Positions 7,750 to 16,964 of a stretch of 64,000 nt of DNA are shown in pieces. The stretch lies in the NCBI GenBank assembly GCA_034926635.1, contig JAYFQX010000003.1:62001-126000 (forward strand), read 5' to 3'. Each line of letters opens with the position of its first letter. The first letter of the stretch is position 1. The position numbers and the translations under genes were made by a program. The notes beneath the pieces were generated by a model. It did no database searches and was not told the DNA's origin. It saw only the letters and a program-made list of their open reading frames with translations. Origin of the DNA: Christensenella sp034926635. Its GTDB lineage: Bacteria; Bacillota; Clostridia; Christensenellales; Christensenellaceae.

Positions 7750-8604
7750 TCAATATTCATCCGGCAGTTCGGCGAGCTCGTCGCAGCGGAATACCGGGCC
7801 GTCTTTGCACACATATTTGGAACCAATGTTGCAGCGTCCGCACTTGCCAACTCCGCATTTCATTTTCAATTCCATTGTGGTATAAACCTGTTTTTTATCA
7901 AAGCCCAGCTCTGCAAGCGCACCGAGCACAAATTTAATCATGATCGGCGGACCGCAGACCAAAGCGGTTTTGTTGGTATCAAAGCCAAGCTCTTTGACAT
8001 AATTGGGTACAAACCCAACGTGCCCGTCCCAGCCTTCCTGCTCGCGGTCGATCGTCAGATATACGTTTACATCCTTTGCGCCGCTCCACTCTTCCCTGAT
8101 TTCATTGATATCCACCAAATCATCCATGGAACGCGACCCGTAAACAATATCGATCTTTCCGTAATTCTCACGGTAATGCAGCACATAGTTAATCACGGAA
8201 CGCAGCGGTGCAAGACCGATGCCGCCCGCAATAAACAACAGATCCTTGCCTTTGAGTTCTGTCTCCACAGGGAAAGCATTGCCGTACGGTCCGCGGATAG
8301 CGATTTCCTGCCCCACATCCATCTGGTGCAGCCAATCTGTCAGGCAGCCGCATTTCTTTATGCTGAATTCCATATATTCGGTGTTGGTCGGAGAAGATGT
8401 AATCGAAAACATCGCTTCCCCTACACCGGGGATCGAAAGCATGGCGCATTGCCCTGGCATATGGGAAAAGCATACGCCGCCGTCCGGCGCGTTAGCCCGG
8501 AAAGTCTTTACATCCGGCGTATCTTTTCTGATATCGGTGATCACTCCCACTATGGGGATCAGCGTGTCTTTTCTTTTCTCGTCAAAATTCATTGCATTAC
8601 TCAT
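7750..8604 (-). CDS. flxA: FlxA-like FAD/NAD(P)H-binding oxidoreductase subunit
   Basis: Belongs to the ferredoxin-NADP reductase superfamily branch that includes anaerobic sulfite reductase subunit B and PyrK. It is expected to take electrons from NAD(P)H. The N-terminal FAD domain contains RGPYGNAFP near residue 110, the nucleotide-binding stretch LLFIAGGIGLAPLRS follows, and VCGPPIMIKF lies near residue 213. A C-terminal cysteine cluster CGVGKCGRCNIG...C binds [2Fe-2S]. Length 284. The start at 8604 has GGAGG seven bases upstream and overlaps the end of flxB by 8 bases. With flxBCD and hdrABC it forms a complete Flx-Hdr set. Confidence 0.85.
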   Translation of the reverse strand: MSNAMNFDEKRKDTLIPIVGVITDIRKDTPDVKTFRANAPDGGVCFSHMPGQCAMLSIPGVGEAMFSITSSPTNTEYMEFSIKKCGCLTDWLHQMDVGQEIAIRGPYGNAFPVETELKGKDLLFIAGGIGLAPLRSVINYVLHYRENYGKIDIVYGSRSMDDLVDINEIREEWSGAKDVNVYLTIDREQEGWDGHVGFVPNYVKELGFDTNKTALVCGPPIMIKFVLGALAELGFDKKQVYTTMELKMKCGVGKCGRCNIGSKYVCKDGPVFRCDELAELPDEY

Positions 8605-9625
8605 TTGCGCCCTCCCCCAAGGTCTTAATCACCTTTACAATATTCATAGAAATCGGGCATTTTGCAACGCAGCGTCCACATCCAACACAAGAAAACATCC
8701 CATCGTTGTTCGCGGGGAAATATACCAATTTGTGCATAAAACGCTGACGGAAACGCTCAAGCTGTGATTTGCGCGGATTTCCGTGTGCCATCATGGTAAA
8801 ATCGGAATACATACACGAATCCCAACAGCGGAACCGCTTGACCCCGTGACCGGTATCAAAATCCCTGATATCATAGCACTGGCAGGTTGGGCATACAAAC
8901 GTGCATGTCCCGCAGCCGATGCATGCGCTGGATAAATCCTCCCATTCCGGCGCATCAAACAATTTTTGTGCCGCTTCTCCACCAAAATGATCGAGTTTCA
9001 GATCTTTCAGCGGCAGACGAGACAAAACGTCCTTTGCCGCTTTTATCGTATCATCAATTTCTGCTTTTTTGGCTTCCTGCGTCAAACCCTGTATGGATTT
9101 TAAAAAGGTTTTTCCCTTCTCGCTCAATGCTTTCAAATACAAGTCTGTCTCTGTCATCCACGCGGCAACATCGCCTGTCGGATCTGTCGCATCGATGCCA
9201 AAGGCACTGCAAAAGCAAGTTTCTTCCGGCTCGTTGCAGGCCAGCGTCACTACTGTGCCGTTTTCCCGCCGCGCCTGATAATAGGTATCGACCGGCTCGC
9301 TTAAAAAGACGCGGTCTAAAACCTCAAAGCTCTTTGCATCGCAAGGACGCACACCAAAAACAACAAACGGCTCATCCGGTTCTGCCGGCGGAAGCACAGA
9401 AATATTCTTCCCTTCCATTTTAAAAGAGACTAAATCTTCGCTCTGCGGAAAAAATACATCCTTTGCGCTGCGTACCGTGTTCAGTGTCTTCAGCTTCACA
9501 CGATCTCCCTCGTTCCAGCGGTCAAAGTTCACTTTCCCTTTTTTATCGATCGGCAAATACAATGCCTGTGATTCGTTTATCGTGGAGAAAAGCTCTCCCA
9601 AGTGGTCAAGCGCTATTTTACGCAT
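8597..9625 (-). CDS. flxB: FlxB-like 4Fe-4S protein (AsrA family)
   Basis: A 342-residue iron-sulfur protein related to anaerobic sulfite reductase subunit A. Two C-terminal [4Fe-4S] motifs are visible: CIGCGTCTFVCPTCQC near residue 230 and CVGCGRCVAKCPI near residue 320. The N-terminal half has the conserved FGVRPCDAKSFEVLD segment of this family. It probably relays electrons between the FlxA flavin and the Hdr module. Its ATG overlaps the flxC stop as TAATG and its own end overlaps flxA, which implies coupled translation and fixed stoichiometry. Confidence 0.82.
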   Translation of the reverse strand: MRKIALDHLGELFSTINESQALYLPIDKKGKVNFDRWNEGDRVKLKTLNTVRSAKDVFFPQSEDLVSFKMEGKNISVLPPAEPDEPFVVFGVRPCDAKSFEVLDRVFLSEPVDTYYQARRENGTVVTLACNEPEETCFCSAFGIDATDPTGDVAAWMTETDLYLKALSEKGKTFLKSIQGLTQEAKKAEIDDTIKAAKDVLSRLPLKDLKLDHFGGEAAQKLFDAPEWEDLSSACIGCGTCTFVCPTCQCYDIRDFDTGHGVKRFRCWDSCMYSDFTMMAHGNPRKSQLERFRQRFMHKLVYFPANNDGMFSCVGCGRCVAKCPISMNIVKVIKTLGEGANE

Positions 9626-10641
9626 TACTTTTCCCCTCCTTTTTCTATGATATCCGGCTCTACGTCACCCTGCTCATAGCTTACCAACGGCCATTCGGAT
9701 TCCGTATCTTCCCCAGCCTGATATTCCCCATAAAATTCATTGGCGTCCTTGATAAACTTGCGGTTCAGCAGGTGCAGCGGAATTCCCTGCGGGCATACGC
9801 GGCTGCATTCTCCGCAATCCGTGCAGCGTCCCGTGACATGGAACGCACGAATAATATGATACATGTTCTCTTCAAACGTATCGGTGTTTGCCTTGCTGGC
9901 GACACCTGATGCGTTGTTATCAAATACGCATTTCACACAGGTACACGCGGGACATACGTTGCGACACGCGTTGCAGCGGATACACTTGGAAAGCTCGCTG
10001 CGCCAGAATGCAAATCGCTCGTCCGGCGTCATTGCTTCCAAACGGCGTACCATGCCAAACCTATCATATTTCTTCATATTTACAGGGTTTGGGTCTTCTA
10101 CCACCTCGTCAAACGCCATATGCTTGCTTCCCTTGCACGCAAGGCATTTTTCCAGAAGCACATCTCCCGTCAGGCAGGTCTTATCGCCGTACAACGTACT
10201 GACCTGTAACTCGCCGAAATCGTCAGCTGCTTCTTCTACAGGCTCGATCTTTAAGTTTTCTTTGATCCCGGTAATGCCTTTGATCCCCTTGGCATGCAGC
10301 TTATTGATATCCGCCATACCATGGCACGGAATCCCCAAAACAAAAACCTTGTCCCTGTCGATCCTGTGTTCCTTTAAAAGCTGGTTAAAGCTGTAGGTAT
10401 CACACGGCTTCAGCGGAACCATAATGGCACCGTCCTTTTTACACTCTTTCACAAGATATTTACTGAGATTTGCGCCGCAAAAACTGTTATAAACCAAATC
10501 GTCAAGGTTATCCAGTCCGAAAATAGCCGGCGTATTATCGTAAAAATATTCGCCTTTTTTCCACCCGAGCACTCTGGTCACGATGCCTTGCGCAAGCAGG
10601 TCTTTCGCCCTGTCTTTGATAATTTTTTCTATTCCTTGCAT
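9625..10641 (-). CDS. flxC: FlxC-like 4Fe-4S protein (FrhB/FdhB-type)
   Basis: A 338-residue protein with an N-terminal region of the coenzyme F420 hydrogenase/dehydrogenase beta-subunit kind (the VPLKPCDTYSF and GIPCHGMAD segments). Two [4Fe-4S] motifs follow, CIRCNACRNVCPACTC near residue 218 and CTDCGECSRVCPQG near residue 275. It is a second relay protein of the Flx part. GGAGG lies seven bases before the start at 10641. The start overlaps the flxD reading frame by 13 bases. Confidence 0.82.
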   Translation of the reverse strand: MQGIEKIIKDRAKDLLAQGIVTRVLGWKKGEYFYDNTPAIFGLDNLDDLVYNSFCGANLSKYLVKECKKDGAIMVPLKPCDTYSFNQLLKEHRIDRDKVFVLGIPCHGMADINKLHAKGIKGITGIKENLKIEPVEEAADDFGELQVSTLYGDKTCLTGDVLLEKCLACKGSKHMAFDEVVEDPNPVNMKKYDRFGMVRRLEAMTPDERFAFWRSELSKCIRCNACRNVCPACTCVKCVFDNNASGVASKANTDTFEENMYHIIRAFHVTGRCTDCGECSRVCPQGIPLHLLNRKFIKDANEFYGEYQAGEDTESEWPLVSYEQGDVEPDIIEKGGEK

Positions 10642-11081
10642 CGTAAGTCCTCCAGTCTCTTGTTTTCGCCCAGCTCACAAATTGTGTGTACAAAATCGTT
10701 CATCACCTTGGAAAAACGCTGTCCTTCTGCGGCGGATACCCATTCCACCCGGGTACGTTCGCGCTCGATCCCAAGATAGTCCAGCATGCTGAACAGCAAT
10801 GTCATCCTACGCCGTGCGTAGTAATTCCCTGTAGAATAATGGCAGTCCCCAGGATGACACCCGTTGATAATCACACCGTCCGCACCGCGTTGGAACGCCC
10901 TTAAAATAAACATCGGGTTTACGCGGCAAGAACAAGGTACGCGTATTATTTTGACGTTTGCAGGATAATTCAGCCTGCTCGTCCCTGCAAGATCCGCGCC
11001 CGCGTAGCTGCACCAGTTACAGCAAAAGGCAACGATCAGCGGCTGAAACCCTTCTTTTTTGATTTCGTTTAATTCCTGCAT
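10629..11081 (-). CDS. flxD: MvhD/FlxD-type iron-sulfur subunit
   Basis: Small adapter (150 residues) of the MvhD family that carries a [2Fe-2S] cluster and passes electrons into HdrA. The family core is clear: FCCNWCSYAGADLAG near residue 17, then VPCSCRVNP and NGCHPGDCHY. The start at 11081 follows GGAGG by about ten bases and lies inside the last codons of hdrA (13-base overlap). A longer frame reaching 11150 has no ribosome site. The D. vulgaris FlxD shares this domain. Confidence 0.87.
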   Translation of the reverse strand: MQELNEIKKEGFQPLIVAFCCNWCSYAGADLAGTSRLNYPANVKIIRVPCSCRVNPMFILRAFQRGADGVIINGCHPGDCHYSTGNYYARRRMTLLFSMLDYLGIERERTRVEWVSAAEGQRFSKVMNDFVHTICELGENKRLEDLRCKE

Positions 11082-13057
11082 ATTGCATCTACCTCCGCCA
11101 TGATCTGCCTGTTTGTAAATCCTTTCAGATCCATCGCCCCCGACGGGCAAGTAACGGTGCAGGCGCCGCAGCCCTGGCAGACCGCTTCATTAACCTGTGC
11201 GATTCTGCGCACTTCCCTCACACCATGGTCGTTTACTTCTTTTTCAATATAATCGATTGCGCCATACGGACATACGTTTTTGCATGCGCTGCAGCCATTG
11301 CATAAAAGTTCATTGGAACCTGCGACACAAGGATTGCAGCTCAGCTTGTCCTTTGCAAGCAGCCCGATCACCTTGGATGCTGCCGCACCCGCCTGTGCAA
11401 CCGTCTCCGGAATATCTTTTGGTCCTTGGCATACGCCCGACAAAAAGACGCCCGCCGTAGGACTTTCCACTGGACGCAGCTTGGGATGTGCCTCCGTAAA
11501 GAAATCATTGGTATCCATACTGGCTGTCAGCATGGTAGCAAGGCTTCTCGCACTGTCGTCCGGCTCAATTGCCGCGGCAAGCACCACGAGGTCCGCGTCG
11601 ATCACAACCTGCTCGTCCACCAGCAAATCCGATCCCTGCACGCGCAGTTTTCCATTTTCTGCTGCAACCTTGCCAACCATTCCTTTGATATAATCCACAT
11701 CATATTGTTCTACCGCACGGCGTTGAAACTCGTCAAAATTTTTGCCCGGCGTACGCACGTCAATATAGAACACATGAACATCGGTATCAGGATATTTTTC
11801 GCGGACAAGCATCGCGTGCTTCGCGGTATACATACAGCATATTTTGGAACAATACGGCTTACCGCATCCGGAAGTATCCCTTGATCCTACGCACTGCACA
11901 AACACGATCGTCTTCGGGTGTTTTCCGTCCGATGGACGCAGCAACACGCCTTTTGTAGGACCTGCCGCATTCATCAGGCGCTCAAATTCCAGCGATGTAA
12001 TGACGTCCGCATTCTGCGAATATCCGAATTCGTCAAATTTCTCAAGTGAAATTGGTTTGAAGCCCGTTGCAACGATGATCGCTCCATACTGGCGGTTGAT
12101 GATCTCATCCTGTTGGGCAAAATCAATCGCTTTTGCAGCGCACACTTTTTCGCAAAGACCGCATTTGCCGGTTTTATAATGCAGACACGCATCATGATCA
12201 ATGACCGGCATATTGGGGATTGCCTGCGCGAACGGCACATAAATCGCTCCTCGCGTGGAAAGATTTGCGTTAAATTCGCTTTTTGCCTTACGCGACGGAC
12301 ATTTCTCCGTACACAGCCCGCAGCCCGTACAAAGGTCTTCCTTTATATTCCGTGCTTTTTTACGGATATCAACGCTAAAATTTCCGACAAAGCCGGAAAC
12401 TTTTTCTACTTCGCTATACGTATAAAGATGGATCTTTTCGTTCTGCGCAGCATCCACCATTTTGGGTGTCAGGATACAGGCAGCACAGTCGAGCGTCGGG
12501 AATGTCTTATCAAGCTGCGCCATTTTTCCGCCGATCGTGGGAGATTTCTCCACAATATCGACTTCATACCCCGCGTCCGCAATATCGAGCGCCGTCTGAA
12601 TCCCCGCGATCCCGCCGCCGATCACCAGCGCGCGTTTTACTACCGGGCTTTCCCCCGCCACCAGCGGTGTATTCAAATTCAATTTGGCGACCGCTGCCTT
12701 TGCAAGGATGATGGCTTTTTCCGTACCCTCTTCTTTATCCTTATGAATCCACGAACATTGCTCGCGAATGTTGGCGATCTCCACCATATAGGGATTGATC
12801 CCCGCCGCTTCCGCTGTCTTGCGGAAGGTTACCTCATGCATTCTCGGGGAACAGGAACAAACCACAACCCCCGTGAGGCCGTGTTCCTTAATCGCATCTT
12901 TGATGAGCGATTGCCCGCCTTCCGAACACATATATTGATAGTCTGCTGAAAAAACAACGCCCGGCTCACCTTTTACAGCCTGCGCGACCGCCGCAACGTC
13001 AACCGTCGCCGCGATATTGCTTCCGCACCAACAGACAAAGACTCCTATTCTCTGCAA
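11069..13057 (-). CDS. hdrA: heterodisulfide reductase subunit A, bifurcating FAD subunit
   Basis: Central flavoprotein of Hdr complexes, where the bifurcating FAD splits electron pairs. The 662 residues begin RIGVFVCWCGSNIA, typical of HdrA. The FAD fold ALVIGGGIAGIQTALD is near residue 150, and the signature TFPTLDCAACILTPKM is near residue 190. [4Fe-4S] motifs are CTGCGLCTEKCP near residue 240, CNGCSACKNVCP near residue 590 and CQGCGACTVTCP near residue 625. The best start is a TTG at 13057, because AGGAG lies about 11 bases upstream and the family N-terminus matches there. Upstream in-frame starts would add an unrelated 20 residues. A 163-base gap separates it from hdrC. Confidence 0.9.
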   Translation of the reverse strand: MQRIGVFVCWCGSNIAATVDVAAVAQAVKGEPGVVFSADYQYMCSEGGQSLIKDAIKEHGLTGVVVCSCSPRMHEVTFRKTAEAAGINPYMVEIANIREQCSWIHKDKEEGTEKAIILAKAAVAKLNLNTPLVAGESPVVKRALVIGGGIAGIQTALDIADAGYEVDIVEKSPTIGGKMAQLDKTFPTLDCAACILTPKMVDAAQNEKIHLYTYSEVEKVSGFVGNFSVDIRKKARNIKEDLCTGCGLCTEKCPSRKAKSEFNANLSTRGAIYVPFAQAIPNMPVIDHDACLHYKTGKCGLCEKVCAAKAIDFAQQDEIINRQYGAIIVATGFKPISLEKFDEFGYSQNADVITSLEFERLMNAAGPTKGVLLRPSDGKHPKTIVFVQCVGSRDTSGCGKPYCSKICCMYTAKHAMLVREKYPDTDVHVFYIDVRTPGKNFDEFQRRAVEQYDVDYIKGMVGKVAAENGKLRVQGSDLLVDEQVVIDADLVVLAAAIEPDDSARSLATMLTASMDTNDFFTEAHPKLRPVESPTAGVFLSGVCQGPKDIPETVAQAGAAASKVIGLLAKDKLSCNPCVAGSNELLCNGCSACKNVCPYGAIDYIEKEVNDHGVREVRRIAQVNEAVCQGCGACTVTCPSGAMDLKGFTNRQIMAEVDAICRN

Positions 13058-13220
13058 ATAAATCACTACTCCTCTCGTCGGAACACGCCGGATCTTCATA
13101 CCATTTTTCGGCAAGACTTCCCGTCGCTTTCCTCCTGTTTTCCGTGCGGTCTTCCTGCACCGTCACGGTATCATTCCTTCGCCGCACCTGTCGTTTTCAA
13201 TCGGTGCGCCGTTAAAAACT

Positions 13221-13610
13221 TTATTTTGCGTATTTGCGGAATGCGCTGACGATTGCCTGCTGCGGCAGATCTTGATCCAGCAACTCCGGTATCTCTTCCG
13301 TCTGCAAATGGTTTGCGTCCTTTTGGCGAATAACCGCCAGTCGAACCGCTTCCACCAGCCGCGCAGGTTCTACGCTCCGCGGACAACGCTCGATACAGGC
13401 AAAGCAGGAAAGGCACCGCCAAAGCGATTTGGATTTCATTAACGCGTCGATCCGCCCTTTACGCACCATGGAAACAAACTGGTGCGGATGATATTCCATC
13501 TCCTCATAAGCCGGACATGTCCCGGAGCATTTTCCGCATTGCATACATTTACGCGGGTCTACGCCGCTGATTTGTATAATTTCTTCCGCAAGCTCTTTGT
13601 TTGTCTGCAT
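13221..13610 (-). CDS. hdrC: heterodisulfide reductase subunit C
   Basis: A 129-residue ferredoxin-like subunit with two [4Fe-4S] motifs, CMQCGKCSGTCPA near residue 22 and CLSCFACIERCPR near residue 65. HdrC links HdrA to the CCG clusters of HdrB. The start at 13610 is the ATG seven bases after the hdrB stop. A longer frame reaching 13640 overlaps hdrB without support. Confidence 0.9.
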   Translation of the reverse strand: MQTNKELAEEIIQISGVDPRKCMQCGKCSGTCPAYEEMEYHPHQFVSMVRKGRIDALMKSKSLWRCLSCFACIERCPRSVEPARLVEAVRLAVIRQKDANHLQTEEIPELLDQDLPQQAIVSAFRKYAK

Positions 13611-13617
13611 AACGCGG

Positions 13618-14412
13618 TCACTCTCCTTCCTTGATGCCAAGTGCCTCGGCCAAAAGTTCTGTAAAATAATACACGTTTACCTTATGATCCTTCTTGTTTT
13701 GATCCAGGTTATACCTGCAAAGCGGACATGCGGTAACGACTGCTTCCGCCCCCATATTTTGCGCCGAATCTAAAATCCGGTCGCACATCTTGACAGACGT
13801 TTTTTTATCGTCTAAAATCACATAACCTCCGCAACATTCATTGCGGTACGGATATATGATCGGCTCCGCGCCAATCGCCCGGATAAAATCTTCGATAATC
13901 GTAGGATTTTCCGGGTTATCAAACTCCATCTCCGCACTGGGACGCAGGAGCAAACAGCCATAATAAGCGCCAATTTTCCTGCCTGTCAAAGGTTTTACAA
14001 CCTTCTTCTTGATTTCGTCAAACCCAATTTTGTCGCGCAGCAGCTCCAAATAATGCAATACCTTTGTTTCTCCGTTGTAGTCGCCGCTTTCAAGCTGCAA
14101 ATAACGGTTCACCTTGCCGCACATATCCGCGTTTTGCGCCATCTCACGATTCGTACGTTTGATGACATGGTGGCATGCGCTGCAAAGGGTAATTAAATCG
14201 CTTCCGTTATCCCTGCTGGCAGCAAGCGCGCGCACCGCCGAAAGCTTCGTCGCTATTTCGTCGGTCGCCATGGGGTATACCGCGCCGCAGCATTGCCATT
14301 CGGGAAGCTCCTCTAATGTGATATCAAAGACCTGCGTACATTTTCTCGCATATTCATCCAGCTCTTTTGCCTTTGTTTTTAATGTGCATCCCGGATAATA
14401 ACTAAAAATCAT
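13618..14412 (-). CDS. hdrB: heterodisulfide reductase subunit B
   Basis: Catalytic subunit of Hdr, 264 residues, with two cysteine-rich CCG domains. The first has YYPGC, QCCGAVYP and CSACHH; the second has YYGCLLL, ECCGGY and CPLCRYN. In methanogens these bind two noncubane [4Fe-4S] clusters that cleave CoM-S-S-CoB. This bacterium is not expected to use that disulfide, so the acceptor is open; the operon offers a fumarate reductase as a partner. The start at 14412 has GGAAG six bases upstream; a TTG seven codons earlier is possible. It is 79 bases downstream of fumC. Confidence 0.9.
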   Translation of the reverse strand: MIFSYYPGCTLKTKAKELDEYARKCTQVFDITLEELPEWQCCGAVYPMATDEIATKLSAVRALAASRDNGSDLITLCSACHHVIKRTNREMAQNADMCGKVNRYLQLESGDYNGETKVLHYLELLRDKIGFDEIKKKVVKPLTGRKIGAYYGCLLLRPSAEMEFDNPENPTIIEDFIRAIGAEPIIYPYRNECCGGYVILDDKKTSVKMCDRILDSAQNMGAEAVVTACPLCRYNLDQNKKDHKVNVYYFTELLAEALGIKEGE

Positions 14413-14491
14413 GTTGTCTTCCAACAAAACCAATTCGGTTTTTTTGGCTCCTCCTTCTTTCAGTCTGTTCCATTTTGTTACACCCTCAGTC

Positions 14492-15856
14492 TTAAATCAT
14501 TTCCTCCGGGTGGAATACTTCGTCAAACTTCTCCGGCGTCAGGAATCCAAGTTTCACACACGCCTCTTTTAAAGAAATATTTTCTTTATGCGCCTTTTTC
14601 GCTGTTTTTGCGGCATTATCATAACCGATATACGGGTTAAGCGCCGTTACCAGCATCAGCGAATTATGGAGATTATGCTCCATTTTTTCTTTGTTCGCCC
14701 GAATCCCCGATGCGCAATTTTCGTTGAAGGACGCAATGCCGTCTGCAAGCAACCTGACCGATTGCAGGAAGTTATAAATACATACCGGCATGAATACATT
14801 TAGTTCAAAATTACCCTGCGAAGCTGCCATTCCGACCGCCACATCGTTTGCCATTACCTGCACTGCAACCATCGTCATGGACTCGCACTGCGTCGGATTG
14901 ACTTTGCCCGGCATAATAGAACTGCCCGGCTCGTTTTCCGGGATGAAAATTTCGCCCAGTCCATCACGCGGACCGCTTGCCAGCCAGCGAACATCGTTTG
15001 CTATTTTCATGAGATTCGCCGCAAGAGCCTTGAGCGCGCCGTGCGCAAAGACCAAATCGTCTTTTGAGGTAAGCGCATGAAACTTATTTTCCGCCGTAAC
15101 AAAATCTTTGCCTGTCAGCACGCCGACCTGCTTCGCAATTTCTTCCGCGAATCCCTTGGGGGCATTCAGCCCCGTGCCGACCGCAGTCCCGCCGAGCGCC
15201 AGTTCCTTAAGACCCGGCAGCGTCGCCAGCAACATGGTTCTTGTTTTTTCGATCATGTTACGCCAGCCGCTGATTTCCTGAGAAAACGCAATTGGCGTTG
15301 CATCCTGCAGATGCGTGCGTCCGCTTTTTACAATTCCCTCGTTCTCTTTCTCCAACCGCTTAAAGGTTTTAATCAGACCGTCCATCTGCGGGATCAGCCT
15401 GTCTTCTATTCCAAGTACCGCGGCAATATGCATCGCCGTCGGAAACGTATCGTTCGAGCTTTGCGATTTATTGACATCATCGTTTGGATGCAACAGTTTC
15501 TTCCCCGCGATTTCATTTCCCCGGTTCGCGATTACTTCATTTGCATTCATGTTAGATTGTGTGCCGCTCCCCGTCTGCCATACAACCAACGGAAAATGAT
15601 CGTTTAGCTTCCCTGCCGTTACTTCGTCGCAGGCTGCCGCAATCGCATCTTTTTTCTCCCCGTCCAGCTTACCGAGGTTATAATTTGCAATCGCCGCGGC
15701 TTTTTTCAAAATCCCGAAAGCGTGCGTGATCTCGCGCGGCATTACTTCCCCGCCGATTTTAAAGTTTTGCAGGCTGCGTTGCGTTTGCGCCGCCCAATAC
15801 CTGTCCGCCGGAACCTTCATTTCTCCCATTGAGTCCCGTTCCATACGATATTCCAT
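14492..15856 (-). CDS. fumC: class II fumarate hydratase
   Basis: Iron-independent fumarase interconverting malate and fumarate, 454 residues. The superfamily signature GSSIMPGKVNP lies near residue 315. Also present are WQTGSGTQSNMN near residue 95, SSNDTFPT near residue 135 and SGRTHLQDATP near residue 180, all typical of FumC and not of adenylosuccinate lyase or aspartase. The ATG at 15856 has GGGAGG eight bases upstream; a GTG three codons earlier overlaps that site. It follows mdh by 21 bases and feeds fumarate to the reductase at the end of the operon. Confidence 0.94.
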   Translation of the reverse strand: MEYRMERDSMGEMKVPADRYWAAQTQRSLQNFKIGGEVMPREITHAFGILKKAAAIANYNLGKLDGEKKDAIAAACDEVTAGKLNDHFPLVVWQTGSGTQSNMNANEVIANRGNEIAGKKLLHPNDDVNKSQSSNDTFPTAMHIAAVLGIEDRLIPQMDGLIKTFKRLEKENEGIVKSGRTHLQDATPIAFSQEISGWRNMIEKTRTMLLATLPGLKELALGGTAVGTGLNAPKGFAEEIAKQVGVLTGKDFVTAENKFHALTSKDDLVFAHGALKALAANLMKIANDVRWLASGPRDGLGEIFIPENEPGSSIMPGKVNPTQCESMTMVAVQVMANDVAVGMAASQGNFELNVFMPVCIYNFLQSVRLLADGIASFNENCASGIRANKEKMEHNLHNSLMLVTALNPYIGYDNAAKTAKKAHKENISLKEACVKLGFLTPEKFDEVFHPEEMI

Positions 15857-15877
15857 TACTGGCACCTCCCAATCCGG

Positions 15878-16825
15878 TCAAATTTTAATTTGTTGAATTA
15901 CGTTTTTCAGGACGTCCGCGCTATGGCGAAGCTTCCCGATTTCTTCATCAGTAAGAGGCGGGAGGATATTCCCGCATACGCCTTCCGGTCCAACGATAAA
16001 CGGAATGCTCAGGCAAACATCTTCAATACCGAATTCCCCATGCAGCATGGAAGATACCGTCATTGCCGTATTTGTGCTTCCGAACATACACTCCACAATT
16101 GTGCATACTGAAATGGCAATTGCAAAAAACGTCGCACCCTTCCGCTCAATAATTTTTCCGCCGGAAGTACGGATATATTGCTCGATCTCGTTGGTGTTGA
16201 TCTCTGGATGCAAAAGCCCGTTGTAATGAAAACCTTTTTCATAATCCAGAAAATTGATCGCCCCTACCTGTGCAATCGACCACGGGACAAAAGAACTGTC
16301 GCCATGCTCACCCAAAACATAAGCGTGAATGTTTTTTTGACTGATAGACAAATATTCCGCAAGCCGCGAGCGCAGGCGCGCCGTATCAAGGATCGTCCCG
16401 GAACCGACAATTCTGTTTTCCGGCAAACCGGATACCTTACAAAATGTATAAGTCAAAATATCTACGGGGTTGCTTACGAGGATATACAGCGCGTTCGGCG
16501 CATATTTTACAATTTCCGGCGCAAGCTTTTTAATGGTATCAACGTTTGTTTGTGCAAGGTCGATCCGTGACTGTCCCGGCTTTCTTGGAACGCCCGAGGT
16601 AATGATTACCACGTCCGAATCCTTTGCATCCCGATAGGTACCGGCATAAATCTTGATTGGAGCACAAAACGGCGTGCCTTGGCGCACATCCATCGCTTCT
16701 CCAAGCGCTTTTTCTGTATTGATATCTACCATCACCACTTCGGATGCAAGTCCCGTTACCGCCATTGTATAGGTAATCGTCGCGCCGACATTGCCAGCGC
16801 CAATGATCGTTACCTTCCTGCTCAT
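15878..16825 (-). CDS. mdh: NAD-dependent malate dehydrogenase of the LDH-like family
   Basis: A 315-residue NAD-dependent 2-hydroxyacid dehydrogenase. The fold starts KVTIIGAGNVGA and has Asp34 after the second beta strand, fitting NAD. The active-site phrase GEHGDSSFVPWS is shared with lactate dehydrogenases. However, the substrate-specificity loop reads GVPRKPGQSRIDL with arginine at residue 81, where lactate dehydrogenases have glutamine (NQKPG). Arginine there is the classical mark of malate/oxaloacetate specificity. Its position directly before fumC supports malate. AGGAGG lies eight bases before the start. It is first in the operon, downstream of a vegetative promoter with a Rex-like site. 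Similarity searches may return lactate dehydrogenase as the top label. Confidence 0.75.
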   Translation of the reverse strand: MSRKVTIIGAGNVGATITYTMAVTGLASEVVMVDINTEKALGEAMDVRQGTPFCAPIKIYAGTYRDAKDSDVVIITSGVPRKPGQSRIDLAQTNVDTIKKLAPEIVKYAPNALYILVSNPVDILTYTFCKVSGLPENRIVGSGTILDTARLRSRLAEYLSISQKNIHAYVLGEHGDSSFVPWSIAQVGAINFLDYEKGFHYNGLLHPEINTNEIEQYIRTSGGKIIERKGATFFAIAISVCTIVECMFGSTNTAMTVSSMLHGEFGIEDVCLSIPFIVGPEGVCGNILPPLTDEEIGKLRHSADVLKNVIQQIKI

Positions 16826-16946
16826 AATCTTTTCCTCCTAAAAGCATTCCTATTATTTATATTTTTATTCTCATACCAATCTTTTGTTCTGAGCGCAAAA
16901 GGTTAGCTTCTGACAAAATTCACCCAATTGCACCCTATACAAAAGT

Positions 16947-16964
16947 TTGTGTATATTTTAACAA
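16947..16964 (-). promoter_or_regulatory. candidate Rex operator of the mdh-frd operon
   Basis: TTGTGTA, four bases, then TTAACAA form an 18-bp inverted repeat with one imperfect position in the left half compared with Rex operators (TTGTGAA/TTGTTAA...TTAACAA). It covers the -10 box of the mdh promoter. Rex senses NADH/NAD+ and typically represses fermentative NADH-using genes. No rex gene is in the window, so this rests on pattern and context. Confidence 0.45.

Noticed and set aside
7050..9625. Assignment of the flxA/flxB genes as anaerobic sulfite reductase asrB/asrA
   Set aside because: No asrC (siroheme subunit) is present, and the genes sit in a complete Flx-Hdr set with MvhD-type and HdrA proteins.
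13058..13220. Separate small gene in the hdrC-hdrA gap
   Set aside because: The short frames here have no ribosome site of their own and no start giving a conserved product; the gap is probably leader sequence or a processing region.
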